A program made the translations under genes and the position numbers. This document shows, one piece after another, positions 7,976 through 16,359 of a stretch of DNA of 64,000 bases. The notes beneath the pieces are model-generated. The model was not told the DNA's origin and ran no database searches. It was given only the letters and a program-made list of their open reading frames with translations. The stretch comes from Paracoccaceae bacterium (GTDB taxonomy: Bacteria > Pseudomonadota > Alphaproteobacteria > Rhodobacterales > Rhodobacteraceae), in contig JAFWNM010000037.1 in NCBI GenBank assembly GCA_017510335.1, forward strand, positions 1 to 64,000. Direction: 5' to 3'. Positions within the stretch are counted from its first letter, which is position 1. Each line of letters opens with the position of its first letter.

Positions 7976-10795
7976 ATGACATTTTGGCCCATCACCCGTT
8001 CCCCGATTCCCTTTGACCGTGCCGCTGGCGCGGAAGCGCGCGCGCTTTTTCCTGCGCTGGCCCCAGCGCTGGCTGATCTGGTCGAAGGCGCGGCAGGGTG
8101 CAGCCCCTATCTGAAAGCGCTGATGACGCGCGAACGCGACTGGGTCGAAGGTGCGTTTGCCACTGACCCTTGGGCGTATCTGCAAGCGGAACTGGACGCG
8201 CTGGACGGGGTGGCGCTGCCGGAGATGTCAGCGCGCCTGCGGCAGTCGAAACGGCGCGTGGCCCTGCTGGCCGCGCTGGCCGATCTGGGCGGCGTGTGGT
8301 CGCTTGATCAGGTCACTGGCGCATTGACCGACCTGGCCGACCGCGCCACCCATGTGGCCCTGACCACGCTTGTGGCCGATGAAATCCGGCGCAAGAAGCT
8401 TCCCGGCGCCACGCCGGAAGATGCTGCCACTGGCGCGGGAATGGTCGTGCTGGCCATGGGCAAGATGGGCGCGCGCGAATTGAACTATTCGTCCGATATT
8501 GACCTGATTTGCCTGTTTGACGAAACCCGCTTCAGCGCGGATGCGTACCTGGATGCGCGCGCAAGCTTCATTCGTGTCACGCGCAAGCTGTGCGGGTTGT
8601 TGTCGGATTACACTGAAGAAGGCTATGTCTTCCGCACCGATCTGCGACTGCGGCCCGACCCGTCTGTAACGCCCGTGTGCCTGTCGATGGATGCGGCGGA
8701 ACGCTATTACGAAAGCGTGGGGCGGACATGGGAACGCGCGGCCTATATCAAGGCGCGGCCCTGCGCGGGCGATCTGGCCGCGGGGCAGCGGTTTCTGGAA
8801 ACCCTGCGCCCGTTTGTGTGGCGCAGGCATCTGGATTTCGCGGCCATTCAGGACGCCCATGACATGCGCCTGCGCATCAAGGCGCATAAGGGGCTTGGCG
8901 GTGCGTTGTGTCTGGAAGGGCATGACATCAAGCTGGGACAGGGCGGCATACGGGAGATCGAATTTTTCACCCAGACCCGCCAGTTGATTGCAGGCGGGCG
9001 CGATCCCGACTTGCGCAGTTCGCGCACGGTTGACGGGCTGGCCGCATTGGCGGCCAAAGGCTGGATTCCCCTGGATGTCGCTGAAAAACTGACAGCGCAT
9101 TACGTTGAGCACCGCGAAATCGAACACCGCTTGCAAATGGTTCAGGACGCGCAAACGCAGAAACTGCCCACCAGCACCGAAGCGCTGGACCGGATTGCGC
9201 GTTTCGTCGGGCTGAAGGACACGCAGAATTTCCGCGACCGCCTGTTGGCGCGGTTGCGTGATGTCGCGGAACTGACCGAAGGCTTTTTTGCCCCGGATGC
9301 GGGCCATAGCATTGACGAACCCGACCTGTCGCAGGGTCAGCAAGACATCATCGACGGTTGGCGCAGTTATGCTGCGCTGCGGTCCGAGCGGGCAAAGGAA
9401 TTGTTCAAACGCGTGCGCCCCGCATTGCTGACCCGATTGCAAGACGCCGCCGACCCCGAAGCGGCGCTTGTGCAATTCGACCATTTCCTGGGGGGGCTGC
9501 CTGCAGGTGTGCAGCTTTTCGCCCTGTTTGACGCCAACCCGCAACTTATTGATCTGATTGTGGATATTTGTGCCACTTCACCGCGGCTGGCAAGCTATCT
9601 GTCGCGCAATGCGGCTGTGTTCGACGCAGTCATCGGGGGCGGGTTCTTTGCCCCCTGGCCCGGGACCGCGTCCTTGCAACATGATCTGGCGGACCGCTTG
9701 GCGCAACTGGATGATTATGAACGCCAACTGGACGCCGCGCGCGTCTGGGCGCGGGAATGGCATTTCCGGGTGGGCGTGCATCACCTGCGCGGGTTGCTGG
9801 ACGCGTTCGAGGCGGGCACCGAATATGCCTCGCTGGGCGAAGCGACGCTTGGCGCGCTGTGGCCTGTGGTGGTGGCCGAATTCTCTCGTAAGCATGGCCC
9901 GCCACCCGGGCAGGGGGCCGTCGTGCTGGGCATGGGGTCACTTGGGGCGGGGCGGCTGAATGCGGCGTCTGATCTGGACCTGATCGTGATTTATGATGCC
10001 GATCCGTCACAGAATTCGGATGGCCCGCGTCCGCTGGACACGCGCAGCTATTACGCGCGGCTGACCAAGGCATATCTGGCCGCCATAAGTGCGCCAACGG
10101 CCGAAGGGCGCCTGTATGAAGTGGATATGCGGTTGCGCCCGTCGGGGCGCCAAGGCCCTGTTGCCACCAGCCTGACAGCGTTTCGCGATTACCAGTTCAA
10201 CGAGGCATGGACCTGGGAGCATATGGCGCTGACGCGCGCAAGGCGGGTCGCGGGGTCGGTGGCGCTTGGCGACACCATTGAAGGGGTGCGCCGGACCTTG
10301 CTGCAGGACAAATCCACCGGCGCGGGCATTCGCCGCGATGTGGCCGATATGCGCGCCAGATTGTCCGACGCCAAGCCCGCGCATGGAATCTGGGACGCCA
10401 AGGCCGGGCCGGGGCGGTTGATGGATATCGAACTGGCCGCACAATTCTGCGCGCTTGCCGCCGGGCATCATGGCCGCCGGGTCGAACAGCAGTTGCGTGC
10501 GGGCGTCAAGGCGGGGGTCATCAGCGCGGACGATGAAGCCTGCCTTCTGCGGGCCTATCGCCTGTGCTGGACGATGCAGGCCACAGGGCGGCTGCTGGCA
10601 GACCAGATTTCCGATGTCGCGGACCTTGGCCGGGGGGGGCAGAAGCTTATCTTGACGTCGGTGGGGTGTGACAGCGTGTCAGCGCTGGCCAGCCGTTTGA
10701 AAAACATGTGTACGCGGACCGCTTCGGTCATAGATTCAATTTTCGCCACAACTTCGGCAAACCAGGATGACGCAGAAAATGACAGCACATCATGA
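7976..10795 (+). CDS. glnE: Bifunctional glutamine synthetase adenylyltransferase/deadenylylase
   Basis: 939-residue cytoplasmic regulator that adds AMP to, or removes it from, the regulatory tyrosine of glutamine synthetase, under control of PII and glutamine. Two nucleotidyltransferase domains are visible: the N-terminal deadenylylase half (GKMGARELNYSSDIDLI) and the C-terminal adenylylase half (MGSLGAGRLNAASDLDLIVI), each with the paired catalytic aspartates. The ATG at 7976 is chosen because conserved sequence starts there; the open frame extends 25 codons further. Its target glnA (Tyr397 visible) and glnB lie at 45.9-47.7 kb. The 3' end overlaps a small downstream gene. Confidence 0.95.
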   Translation: MTFWPITRSPIPFDRAAGAEARALFPALAPALADLVEGAAGCSPYLKALMTRERDWVEGAFATDPWAYLQAELDALDGVALPEMSARLRQSKRRVALLAALADLGGVWSLDQVTGALTDLADRATHVALTTLVADEIRRKKLPGATPEDAATGAGMVVLAMGKMGARELNYSSDIDLICLFDETRFSADAYLDARASFIRVTRKLCGLLSDYTEEGYVFRTDLRLRPDPSVTPVCLSMDAAERYYESVGRTWERAAYIKARPCAGDLAAGQRFLETLRPFVWRRHLDFAAIQDAHDMRLRIKAHKGLGGALCLEGHDIKLGQGGIREIEFFTQTRQLIAGGRDPDLRSSRTVDGLAALAAKGWIPLDVAEKLTAHYVEHREIEHRLQMVQDAQTQKLPTSTEALDRIARFVGLKDTQNFRDRLLARLRDVAELTEGFFAPDAGHSIDEPDLSQGQQDIIDGWRSYAALRSERAKELFKRVRPALLTRLQDAADPEAALVQFDHFLGGLPAGVQLFALFDANPQLIDLIVDICATSPRLASYLSRNAAVFDAVIGGGFFAPWPGTASLQHDLADRLAQLDDYERQLDAARVWAREWHFRVGVHHLRGLLDAFEAGTEYASLGEATLGALWPVVVAEFSRKHGPPPGQGAVVLGMGSLGAGRLNAASDLDLIVIYDADPSQNSDGPRPLDTRSYYARLTKAYLAAISAPTAEGRLYEVDMRLRPSGRQGPVATSLTAFRDYQFNEAWTWEHMALTRARRVAGSVALGDTIEGVRRTLLQDKSTGAGIRRDVADMRARLSDAKPAHGIWDAKAGPGRLMDIELAAQFCALAAGHHGRRVEQQLRAGVKAGVISADDEACLLRAYRLCWTMQATGRLLADQISDVADLGRGGQKLILTSVGCDSVSALASRLKNMCTRTASVIDSIFATTSANQDDAENDSTS

Positions 10796-11030
10796 CCCGA
10801 AGGGGTTGATCCGCGAAAGCTACCGGATGGACGGGATCAGCATGGGGGAATGCCGATCCATCCTTGTGGACTGGGCGCTAAGCCTGCCTGCGGATCATGA
10901 TCCGATGCAGGCGTTGACGGCCCTGCTGGACGAGTATGGCACCCATGCGCCTGACCACCCCATGACCGCGCTTTTGCAAGAAGGGCTGGTGCCACGGCCG
11001 CAACGACCGCGCAGGGGGCGCAGCAAATGA
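10779..11030 (+). CDS. Small conserved hypothetical protein downstream of glnE
   Basis: 83-residue soluble protein beginning MTAHHDPKGLIRESYRMDG and ending in a strongly basic tail (RPQRPRRGRSK). It starts inside the last codons of glnE (overlap 10779-10795) and its own stop overlaps the ATG of the TusA-like gene (11027-11030), so it is the middle of a translationally coupled trio. The spacing of Tyr, Asp, Gly and Cys residues looks conserved rather than random, but I do not recognise a named domain. An ATG four codons upstream (10767) is an alternative start. Confidence 0.75.
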   Translation: MTAHHDPKGLIRESYRMDGISMGECRSILVDWALSLPADHDPMQALTALLDEYGTHAPDHPMTALLQEGLVPRPQRPRRGRSK

Positions 11031-11266
11031 CATGCCAGTTTGTCGCTGATCACGACGTTGATGCAACAGGCTTGCTGTGTCCGCTGCCGGTGCTGAAGGC
11101 GCGCAGATGCCTGCAGCATATGACATCGGGTCAGGTGTTGCGGGTGCTCGCGTCTGATCCGGCGGCGGTGGTTGATATTCCGCATTTCTGCCAGCAATCC
11201 GGGCACCACCTGCTGCATTCGGAAACAGCCGGGTCGACAACAGCCTATTTCATTCGCTGCGGTTGA
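11027..11266 (+). CDS. TusA-family sulfurtransferase
   Basis: 79-residue member of the TusA/SirA/YedF family. The active-site motif C18-P-L-P is intact in the family context DATGLLCPLPVLKAR. Characterised TusA proteins relay persulfide sulfur, for example to tRNA thiolation or molybdenum cofactor enzymes. This is one of several paralogues usually present in alphaproteobacteria, so a specific acceptor cannot be assigned. It is the last gene of the glnE chain and converges on the PopZ-like gene across a gap holding a dispersed repeat. Confidence 0.88.
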   Translation: MTCQFVADHDVDATGLLCPLPVLKARRCLQHMTSGQVLRVLASDPAAVVDIPHFCQQSGHHLLHSETAGSTTAYFIRCG

Positions 11267-11328
11267 TTTGCATCTCCTGCGTCGCCTTTAGGTGATCAGA
11301 TCAACACCCGCATTCGTGCATGGTTTTT

Positions 11329-11458
11329 GCCCTGAAGGGGAGATTGAAGGACTGCGCCATTGCGAAGCAAAGGCCGCAGCCCGCCGCACACTCGGCGGGC
11401 AGTCCCGCAGCGTGCCGAGTGTGCGTGCTTCATCCAAGGGCCAACGTCCCTTCAGGCC
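11329..11458 (-). repeat. Dispersed palindromic repeat, copy D (deleted derivative)
   Basis: About 130 bp flanked by near-perfect inverted ends (CCTGAAGGGGA at 11331 and CGTCCCTTCAGG ending at 11456). It aligns in reverse orientation with the three longer copies at 34.6, 45.6 and 57.4 kb. Both outer arms are kept (for example AAGGCCGCAGCCCGCCGCAC and the CGAGTGTGCG arm), but about 100 bp of the central segment is missing. The element would fold as an almost continuous hairpin. It occupies most of the gap between the convergent TusA-like and PopZ-like genes. Confidence 0.7.
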
Positions 11459-11499
11459 AGAACCAGCCAGCACAGGCACTCAATCTGAAAATGCTCAAC

Positions 11500-11535
11500 C
11501 CCTAGAGCTTCTCGAACATGCGACATGCTCTAGGG
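11500..11535. terminator. Hairpin CCCTAGAGC/GCTCTAGGG between convergent genes
   Basis: Perfect 9-bp stem (11500-11508 with 11527-11535) and an 18-bp loop containing TCGAACATGCGACATG. It lies between the repeat and the end of the PopZ-like gene; the right arm includes that gene's TAG stop (11530-11532). There is no long U-tract on either strand, so termination is uncertain; an mRNA-end stabiliser or part of a short palindromic repeat is equally possible. Seventeen of 18 bases of GAGCTTCTCGAACATGCG recur at 17498-17515. Confidence 0.4.
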
Positions 11536-12264
11536 TTTGCGCAGCTGCAATTCACGCGCCACTTCGGCGCGCACAAGCTTGCGGATATTGCGCGTGATCC
11601 GTTCGCCCAACTCGCCCTGCAATTCCTGACGTACGATATTTGCGACGATCTGATGCAGCATGGCTTCATCGATTACAGACTCATCCGGGGTGGTGTTCAC
11701 CCCTGTGGCCGCGTCGTGTGACTGCGCGACAGCGGCGGCTGGGGACGACGGGTGTTGTCCTTGGGCCAGCACATGTTCCAGACGCGCCAGTGTCGCTTCA
11801 AGCGCAACGTCGCCATCGGTGTCGGACGCGACGGATGGGCCAGCGCCGGAGGATGGGCCATGCACAGTGCTGGCCGCCGCTTTCTGGTCTGCGTCACGCT
11901 GGTTCATGACGCGCAGCATATGCACGGCGCTCGACGTAGCAGCAGGCGCGCCATCCCCACCGGCAAGGTCGGGATCATCGGACGCGCCAGGCTGGGCGGC
12001 AGGGCTTTGGGGGGGGGTGTCACCCTGTGCCGCAGCGGTCTGCACCGGCACTGTTTCAGGCTGTGCGGATTGCGATGCAGGCAGGTCGTCGGGCACGCGC
12101 AAGGCGGATGTCAAAATCAGCTTGCCGGGGCCGGTGTCACCGTCCTGTCGGGGTTCGGTCTGGTCCTGCGCGGGTTGGTCCTGTCGGGGTTGGTCCTGTG
12201 CAACCAGCCTGCGAATGGATGACAGAACATCCTCAATCTCGCGCCGTGACATTGCGTCTGTCAT
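11530..12264 (-). CDS. PopZ-like disordered protein (hypothetical)
   Basis: 244-residue acidic protein with three parts: a short conserved N-terminal helix (MSRREIEDVLSSIRRLVAQ), a long low-complexity middle rich in Pro, Gln, Asp and Ala (roughly residues 20-190), and a conserved helical C-terminus (DEAMLHQIVANIVRQELQGE, then ITRNIRKLVRAEVARELQLR). This organisation, helix-disorder-helix with an N-terminal EDVLSSIRRL-like segment, resembles the polar organising protein PopZ/DUF2497 of alphaproteobacteria. Identity with PopZ is an inference. The ATG at 12264 is preferred; upstream in-frame sequence lacks conservation. Confidence 0.65.
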   Translation of the reverse strand: MTDAMSRREIEDVLSSIRRLVAQDQPRQDQPAQDQTEPRQDGDTGPGKLILTSALRVPDDLPASQSAQPETVPVQTAAAQGDTPPQSPAAQPGASDDPDLAGGDGAPAATSSAVHMLRVMNQRDADQKAAASTVHGPSSGAGPSVASDTDGDVALEATLARLEHVLAQGQHPSSPAAAVAQSHDAATGVNTTPDESVIDEAMLHQIVANIVRQELQGELGERITRNIRKLVRAEVARELQLRKP

Positions 12265-12412
12265 AGTGCCCTGCCTTGTTCCATGCCCGCCCGACCCCTG
12301 CCCTGCGCACCTTCTGGTCGGGCGCATCAGGACCACTAACGATAACTTGTCCAGCAAGTCTTAACGCCTTGTGGCTTCTCGCACAATCATTCTGTTGCGC
12401 TTTGCACCCCCC

Positions 12413-13363
12413 TTAGCGCGCCAACGGCAAGGCACTGCACCACAGGTAGCGCACCAGTGCTGCCTGTCCGCGCAACCCCGTGCGCGCATAAATACGCTTG
12501 GAATAGTTGCGCGCGGTTTCGATGGTCAGGCCCAGTTGGGCTGCTGCTCCGGCAAGGCTCGCCCCTTCGCCCAAAGCGCGGGCAAGGCGCGCTTCGGCGC
12601 GTGAAATACCCAGCGCCGCTGCAAGAAATCCCGCATCCGGCAAGGGTGTCATGGTCTGGCGCAAATATGCGACCGCCTGCCCTGCGGCCGGTTCGCCAGA
12701 CAATACCAGCATATCCAACCCCGCGCCAAGCGGGACCAGCGCAGGCGCTGCGCGGGTTCTGGCGGCACTTAGCACAGTGGCCGTATCCAGCCCACTATCG
12801 GCCAGCAAACCCGCTGCCACCCTGTCCATATCGACAACGGCAGGTCTGGTCAGGTCCAGCACCAGCGCGCCAATGCCGATACGGCGCGCAAGATCCTGCG
12901 TCTGGCGCTGCTGTGCGGTGTTCGCCTGCACCATATGCCACAGGTCCAGCGCCTGCGCGATATGCGGACCAAACCCGGCAAGACGCGCTGTGTCGGCCGC
13001 GCGAAACGCGCCCTTGTCACGGCGCAGGACCATACAGGCCGGGCCATGGGTGCAGTTCAACCCGATCGCGCGGGTATCGGCCCCCAACCACACCAGATCG
13101 CGCGCAAGTGCGCGGTCATGAAGTTCATCGCCCGAATAGACCCGCCCCGCCCGCAAACCGGCAAACACCAGCGGCAACGGCACGGCCCCCATATGCGCGG
13201 CGCTGGTTCTGTCCCAGCCCCAATAGTGCTGAGACAAGAACAGCATGGCGGCGTCCGTCTGGAAAAACGCTGCGAAGCTGCGCAGAAAAACAGGCCAGTC
13301 AAGACGATGCGCACTTGCATCGCCCAAACCGAGCAACAAGGCGGATTCTTCGGGTTCCAGCAT
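12413..13363 (-). CDS. LuxR-type helix-turn-helix transcriptional regulator
   Basis: 316-residue protein whose last 60 or so residues form a LuxR/GerE DNA-binding domain (SLAGAAAQLGLTIETARNYSKRIYARTGLRGQ). The usual VKTH core is replaced by ARNYSKRIY, a common variant in this order. The N-terminal 240 residues look like a PAS/GAF-type sensory region but contain no motif that would name a ligand. It is divergent from the P-type ATPase gene across a 200-bp gap, so it may regulate that gene or itself; this is positional inference only. Confidence 0.75.
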   Translation of the reverse strand: MLEPEESALLLGLGDASAHRLDWPVFLRSFAAFFQTDAAMLFLSQHYWGWDRTSAAHMGAVPLPLVFAGLRAGRVYSGDELHDRALARDLVWLGADTRAIGLNCTHGPACMVLRRDKGAFRAADTARLAGFGPHIAQALDLWHMVQANTAQQRQTQDLARRIGIGALVLDLTRPAVVDMDRVAAGLLADSGLDTATVLSAARTRAAPALVPLGAGLDMLVLSGEPAAGQAVAYLRQTMTPLPDAGFLAAALGISRAEARLARALGEGASLAGAAAQLGLTIETARNYSKRIYARTGLRGQAALVRYLWCSALPLAR

Positions 13364-13563
13364 AATCGACCTTCAGCGTCACAAGATGCCGCGCAGCGCG
13401 CCCCCACTCCCATATGGCAGGGTTTTCCCAGGTTACGGGCAAACCTGCGCCATGTCGATTCCCGTCATCGTGAATTCTGCTTGCGGGGTTGCGCAGGATC
13501 AAGTCAATGGCCAGCATAAGGTGCTAGATACACCAGACCACCAAACTGAAGGAATGGACACCC

Positions 13564-16215
13564 ATGCGCGATACCGGCACCCCATGGGCCACCCCCGCCA
13601 AGGATGTTCTGACACGGCTTGACAGCCGCCCCGAAGGACTGACCCCCGATGATATACGCCGAAAGCTGCAAGAGCATGGCGAAAACAGGTTGCCCGACGC
13701 CCCCCGCCCCGGCCCGCTGAAGCGCCTTGCGCGGCAGTTCAACAACCTGTTGATTCTGGTGCTGGTCGGCGCGGCAGCAATTACCGCCGTGTTGGGCCAC
13801 TGGATTGATACCGGCGTCATCATGGCAGTGGTCATCCTGAACGCGGTCATCGGTTTCGTGCAAGAAGGCCGCGCCGAAGCGGCACTGGACGCGCTGCGGG
13901 ACATGCTGGCCCCCAAGGCAAACGTCATCCGCGCAGGCCAGCGCCAAACCGTTTCAGGGGCCGAACTGGTGCCTGGCGACATTGTGCTGCTGGATGCAGG
14001 CGACAAGGTGCCAGCTGATCTGCGCTTGCTGGATGTGGCGGGCCTGTCGGTGGAAGAAGCCATTCTGACAGGCGAATCCGTGCCAGTGCGCAAATCCAAA
14101 GCCCCCGTGGACGTCAATGCCGATTTGGGGGACCGCAGCCCAATGGCGTTCAGCGGCACAATGGTGGCGGAAGGCACGGCAACAGGGGTTGTCACCGCAA
14201 CGGGCAAAAACACCGAAATCGGGCGTATCAGCACCATGATGGGGCAGGTTCAGACGCTGAAAACCCCGTTGATCCGCCAGATGGAGGTATTTGCAAAATA
14301 CCTGACCGGGTTTGTCATGGTGTTGTCAGCGGCGATTCTGGGTTTCACGCTGGCCTTCCGCGACACCCCGTTTGCCGAAGCGTTCATGATTGTCGTGGGC
14401 CTGTTTGTCGCCGCCATCCCCGAAGGGCTGCCCGCTGTGCTGACCGTCACACTGGCGATTGGCGTGCAGACCATGGCGCGGCGCAACGCCATTATCCGCC
14501 GCCTGCCCATTATCGAAACACTGGGGGCCGTGTCCACCATCTGTTCGGACAAGACAGGCACATTGACGCGCAATGAAATGATGGTGGCAACATGCGTCAC
14601 CGCGACCGGCACCGTAGCAGTAACCGGCGAGGGGTATGCGCCTGAAGGCCAGATACAGGGCGCTGACCCCGCCACGCTGGACGCCATGGCAAGGATTGCT
14701 GCGCTGTGCAACACCGCAGCGCTGGTGCAGGGCGCGCAAGGCTGGCGTGTCGAAGGCGACCCGATGGAAGGGGCGCTGCTGGCATTCGCCGCGCGCGCCG
14801 GGCGCGACCCTGACCAGCGCCCCAAACCCCGCGCCAGTATCCCGTTTGATGCGCGCTATCGCTATATGGCGGTATTGCAGGACGGGCATATCCTGCTGAA
14901 GGGCGCGCCTGAACAGGTGATCGCGCATTGTGACCGGCACCTGGGACCGGACGGCCCGCAGACGCTGGACCGCGGTTACTGGAACGACGCGGCCCATGCC
15001 ATTGCCAACAATGGCCAGCGGGTTCTGGCGCTGGCCCAGATGGCCCATGACGGCGATGATCTGACACATGAGACTGTGGCCAGGGGGCTTGTTCTGGTAG
15101 GGCTTGTCGGCCTGATTGACCCGCCGCGCGAAGAAGCGATTGCCGCTGTTGCCGAATGCCACAGTGCGGGAATTTCCGTCAAGATGATCACGGGCGACCA
15201 CGCGGGCACGGCCGCCGCCATTGGCCGCCAGATCGGGCTAAAGCAGACTGATGCGCCCCTGACGGGTGCCGAAATCGACCAGATGGACGACCCGACACTG
15301 GAAGCCGCAATCCGGCGCACCGATATTTTTGCCCGCACCAGCCCTGAACATAAATTGCGACTGGTGCAGGCGCTTCAGGCAGGCGGGGCCGTCGTGGCCA
15401 TGACCGGCGACGGGGTGAATGACGCGCCAGCGCTGAAGCGCGCGGATGCAGGCATTGCCATGGGCCAAAAAGGGTCCGAGGCCGCGCGCGAAGCGTCCGA
15501 TTTCGTGCTGGCAGACGACAATTTCGCGTCTATAGCGGAGGCCGTGAAACAAGGGCGCGCAGTCTATGCGAACCTGAAGAAAGTCATCACCTTCTTGTTG
15601 CCGGTAAATGGCGGGGAATCGATTTCGCTGATCATTGCAGTTTTGTTCGGGCTGATGCTGCCCATCACGCCACTGCAGATCCTGTGGGTGAATATGGTCA
15701 GTTCGGTGGCGCTGGCGATGTCGCTGGCCTTTGAACGCGCCGAAGCCGGGATCATGCGCCAGCCGCCCCGCGCCGCCAATGCCCCCATCATGTCGCGCTT
15801 TATTTTGTGGCGGGTTTTTCTGGTGTCCATCTTGTTTGCAGTGGGCATATTCGGCCAGTTCGGGCTGGCACAGGCGCAGGGGGCGGGGCTGGATGAAGCG
15901 CGCACGATGGCATTGAACACGCTTGTCGCAATGGAAGTGTTCTATCTGTTTTCAGTGCGCTACCGGCATGGATTCTCGGTATCATGGGAAGGGGTCAAGG
16001 GCACCCCAGCCGTGCTGATTGCAATCGCGCTTGTCGTGGTGCTGCAAGCGGGGTTCACCTATCTGCCTGTCATGCAGGGCCTGTTTGACACAACACCGCT
16101 GAGCGCGTGGCAACTGGTGCAATGTGCGCTGGCAGGCGTGGCCTTGCTGCTGGTGCTGGAATTGGACAAACACGCCGCGCGCACATGGAAGAAGCTGGGA
16201 TCGGCCGAGAGATAG
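13564..16215 (+). CDS. Cation-transporting P-type ATPase (PacL/Ca2+/Na+ type)
   Basis: 883-residue P2-type ATPase of the inner membrane. All hallmarks are present: an N-terminal cation-ATPase domain (PEGLTPDDIRRKLQEHGENRL), the actuator motif ILTGESVPV, the phosphorylation site ICSDKTGTLT with Asp329, the nucleotide-binding KGAPE, and the hinge TGDGVNDAPALKRADAGIAMG, followed by four C-terminal helices. Membrane segment 4 carries AAIPEGLPAVLTV, typical of Ca2+ or Na+/K+ pumps rather than heavy-metal pumps. An AAGGA site precedes the ATG. Which ion is moved, and in which direction, is inferred from the family. Confidence 0.92.
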   Translation: MRDTGTPWATPAKDVLTRLDSRPEGLTPDDIRRKLQEHGENRLPDAPRPGPLKRLARQFNNLLILVLVGAAAITAVLGHWIDTGVIMAVVILNAVIGFVQEGRAEAALDALRDMLAPKANVIRAGQRQTVSGAELVPGDIVLLDAGDKVPADLRLLDVAGLSVEEAILTGESVPVRKSKAPVDVNADLGDRSPMAFSGTMVAEGTATGVVTATGKNTEIGRISTMMGQVQTLKTPLIRQMEVFAKYLTGFVMVLSAAILGFTLAFRDTPFAEAFMIVVGLFVAAIPEGLPAVLTVTLAIGVQTMARRNAIIRRLPIIETLGAVSTICSDKTGTLTRNEMMVATCVTATGTVAVTGEGYAPEGQIQGADPATLDAMARIAALCNTAALVQGAQGWRVEGDPMEGALLAFAARAGRDPDQRPKPRASIPFDARYRYMAVLQDGHILLKGAPEQVIAHCDRHLGPDGPQTLDRGYWNDAAHAIANNGQRVLALAQMAHDGDDLTHETVARGLVLVGLVGLIDPPREEAIAAVAECHSAGISVKMITGDHAGTAAAIGRQIGLKQTDAPLTGAEIDQMDDPTLEAAIRRTDIFARTSPEHKLRLVQALQAGGAVVAMTGDGVNDAPALKRADAGIAMGQKGSEAAREASDFVLADDNFASIAEAVKQGRAVYANLKKVITFLLPVNGGESISLIIAVLFGLMLPITPLQILWVNMVSSVALAMSLAFERAEAGIMRQPPRAANAPIMSRFILWRVFLVSILFAVGIFGQFGLAQAQGAGLDEARTMALNTLVAMEVFYLFSVRYRHGFSVSWEGVKGTPAVLIAIALVVVLQAGFTYLPVMQGLFDTTPLSAWQLVQCALAGVALLLVLELDKHAARTWKKLGSAER

Positions 16216-16359
16216 ACCACAGCCTGGCAAATTACCGGGGGCGCGCGCCGCTGCAGTGGCGGCATGCATACAATCCGGCACAAACGACATGCTTTGGCCA
16301 AATTGCAGCCAGATTCACCTGTCATTCGGCAGCCAGAGTTCTTGTGTCTGGAGCATGTC

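Noticed and set aside
8228-9544. Long open frame on the minus strand inside glnE
   Set aside because: It is antisense to a highly conserved region of GlnE and has no recognisable domain; high GC makes such frames common.
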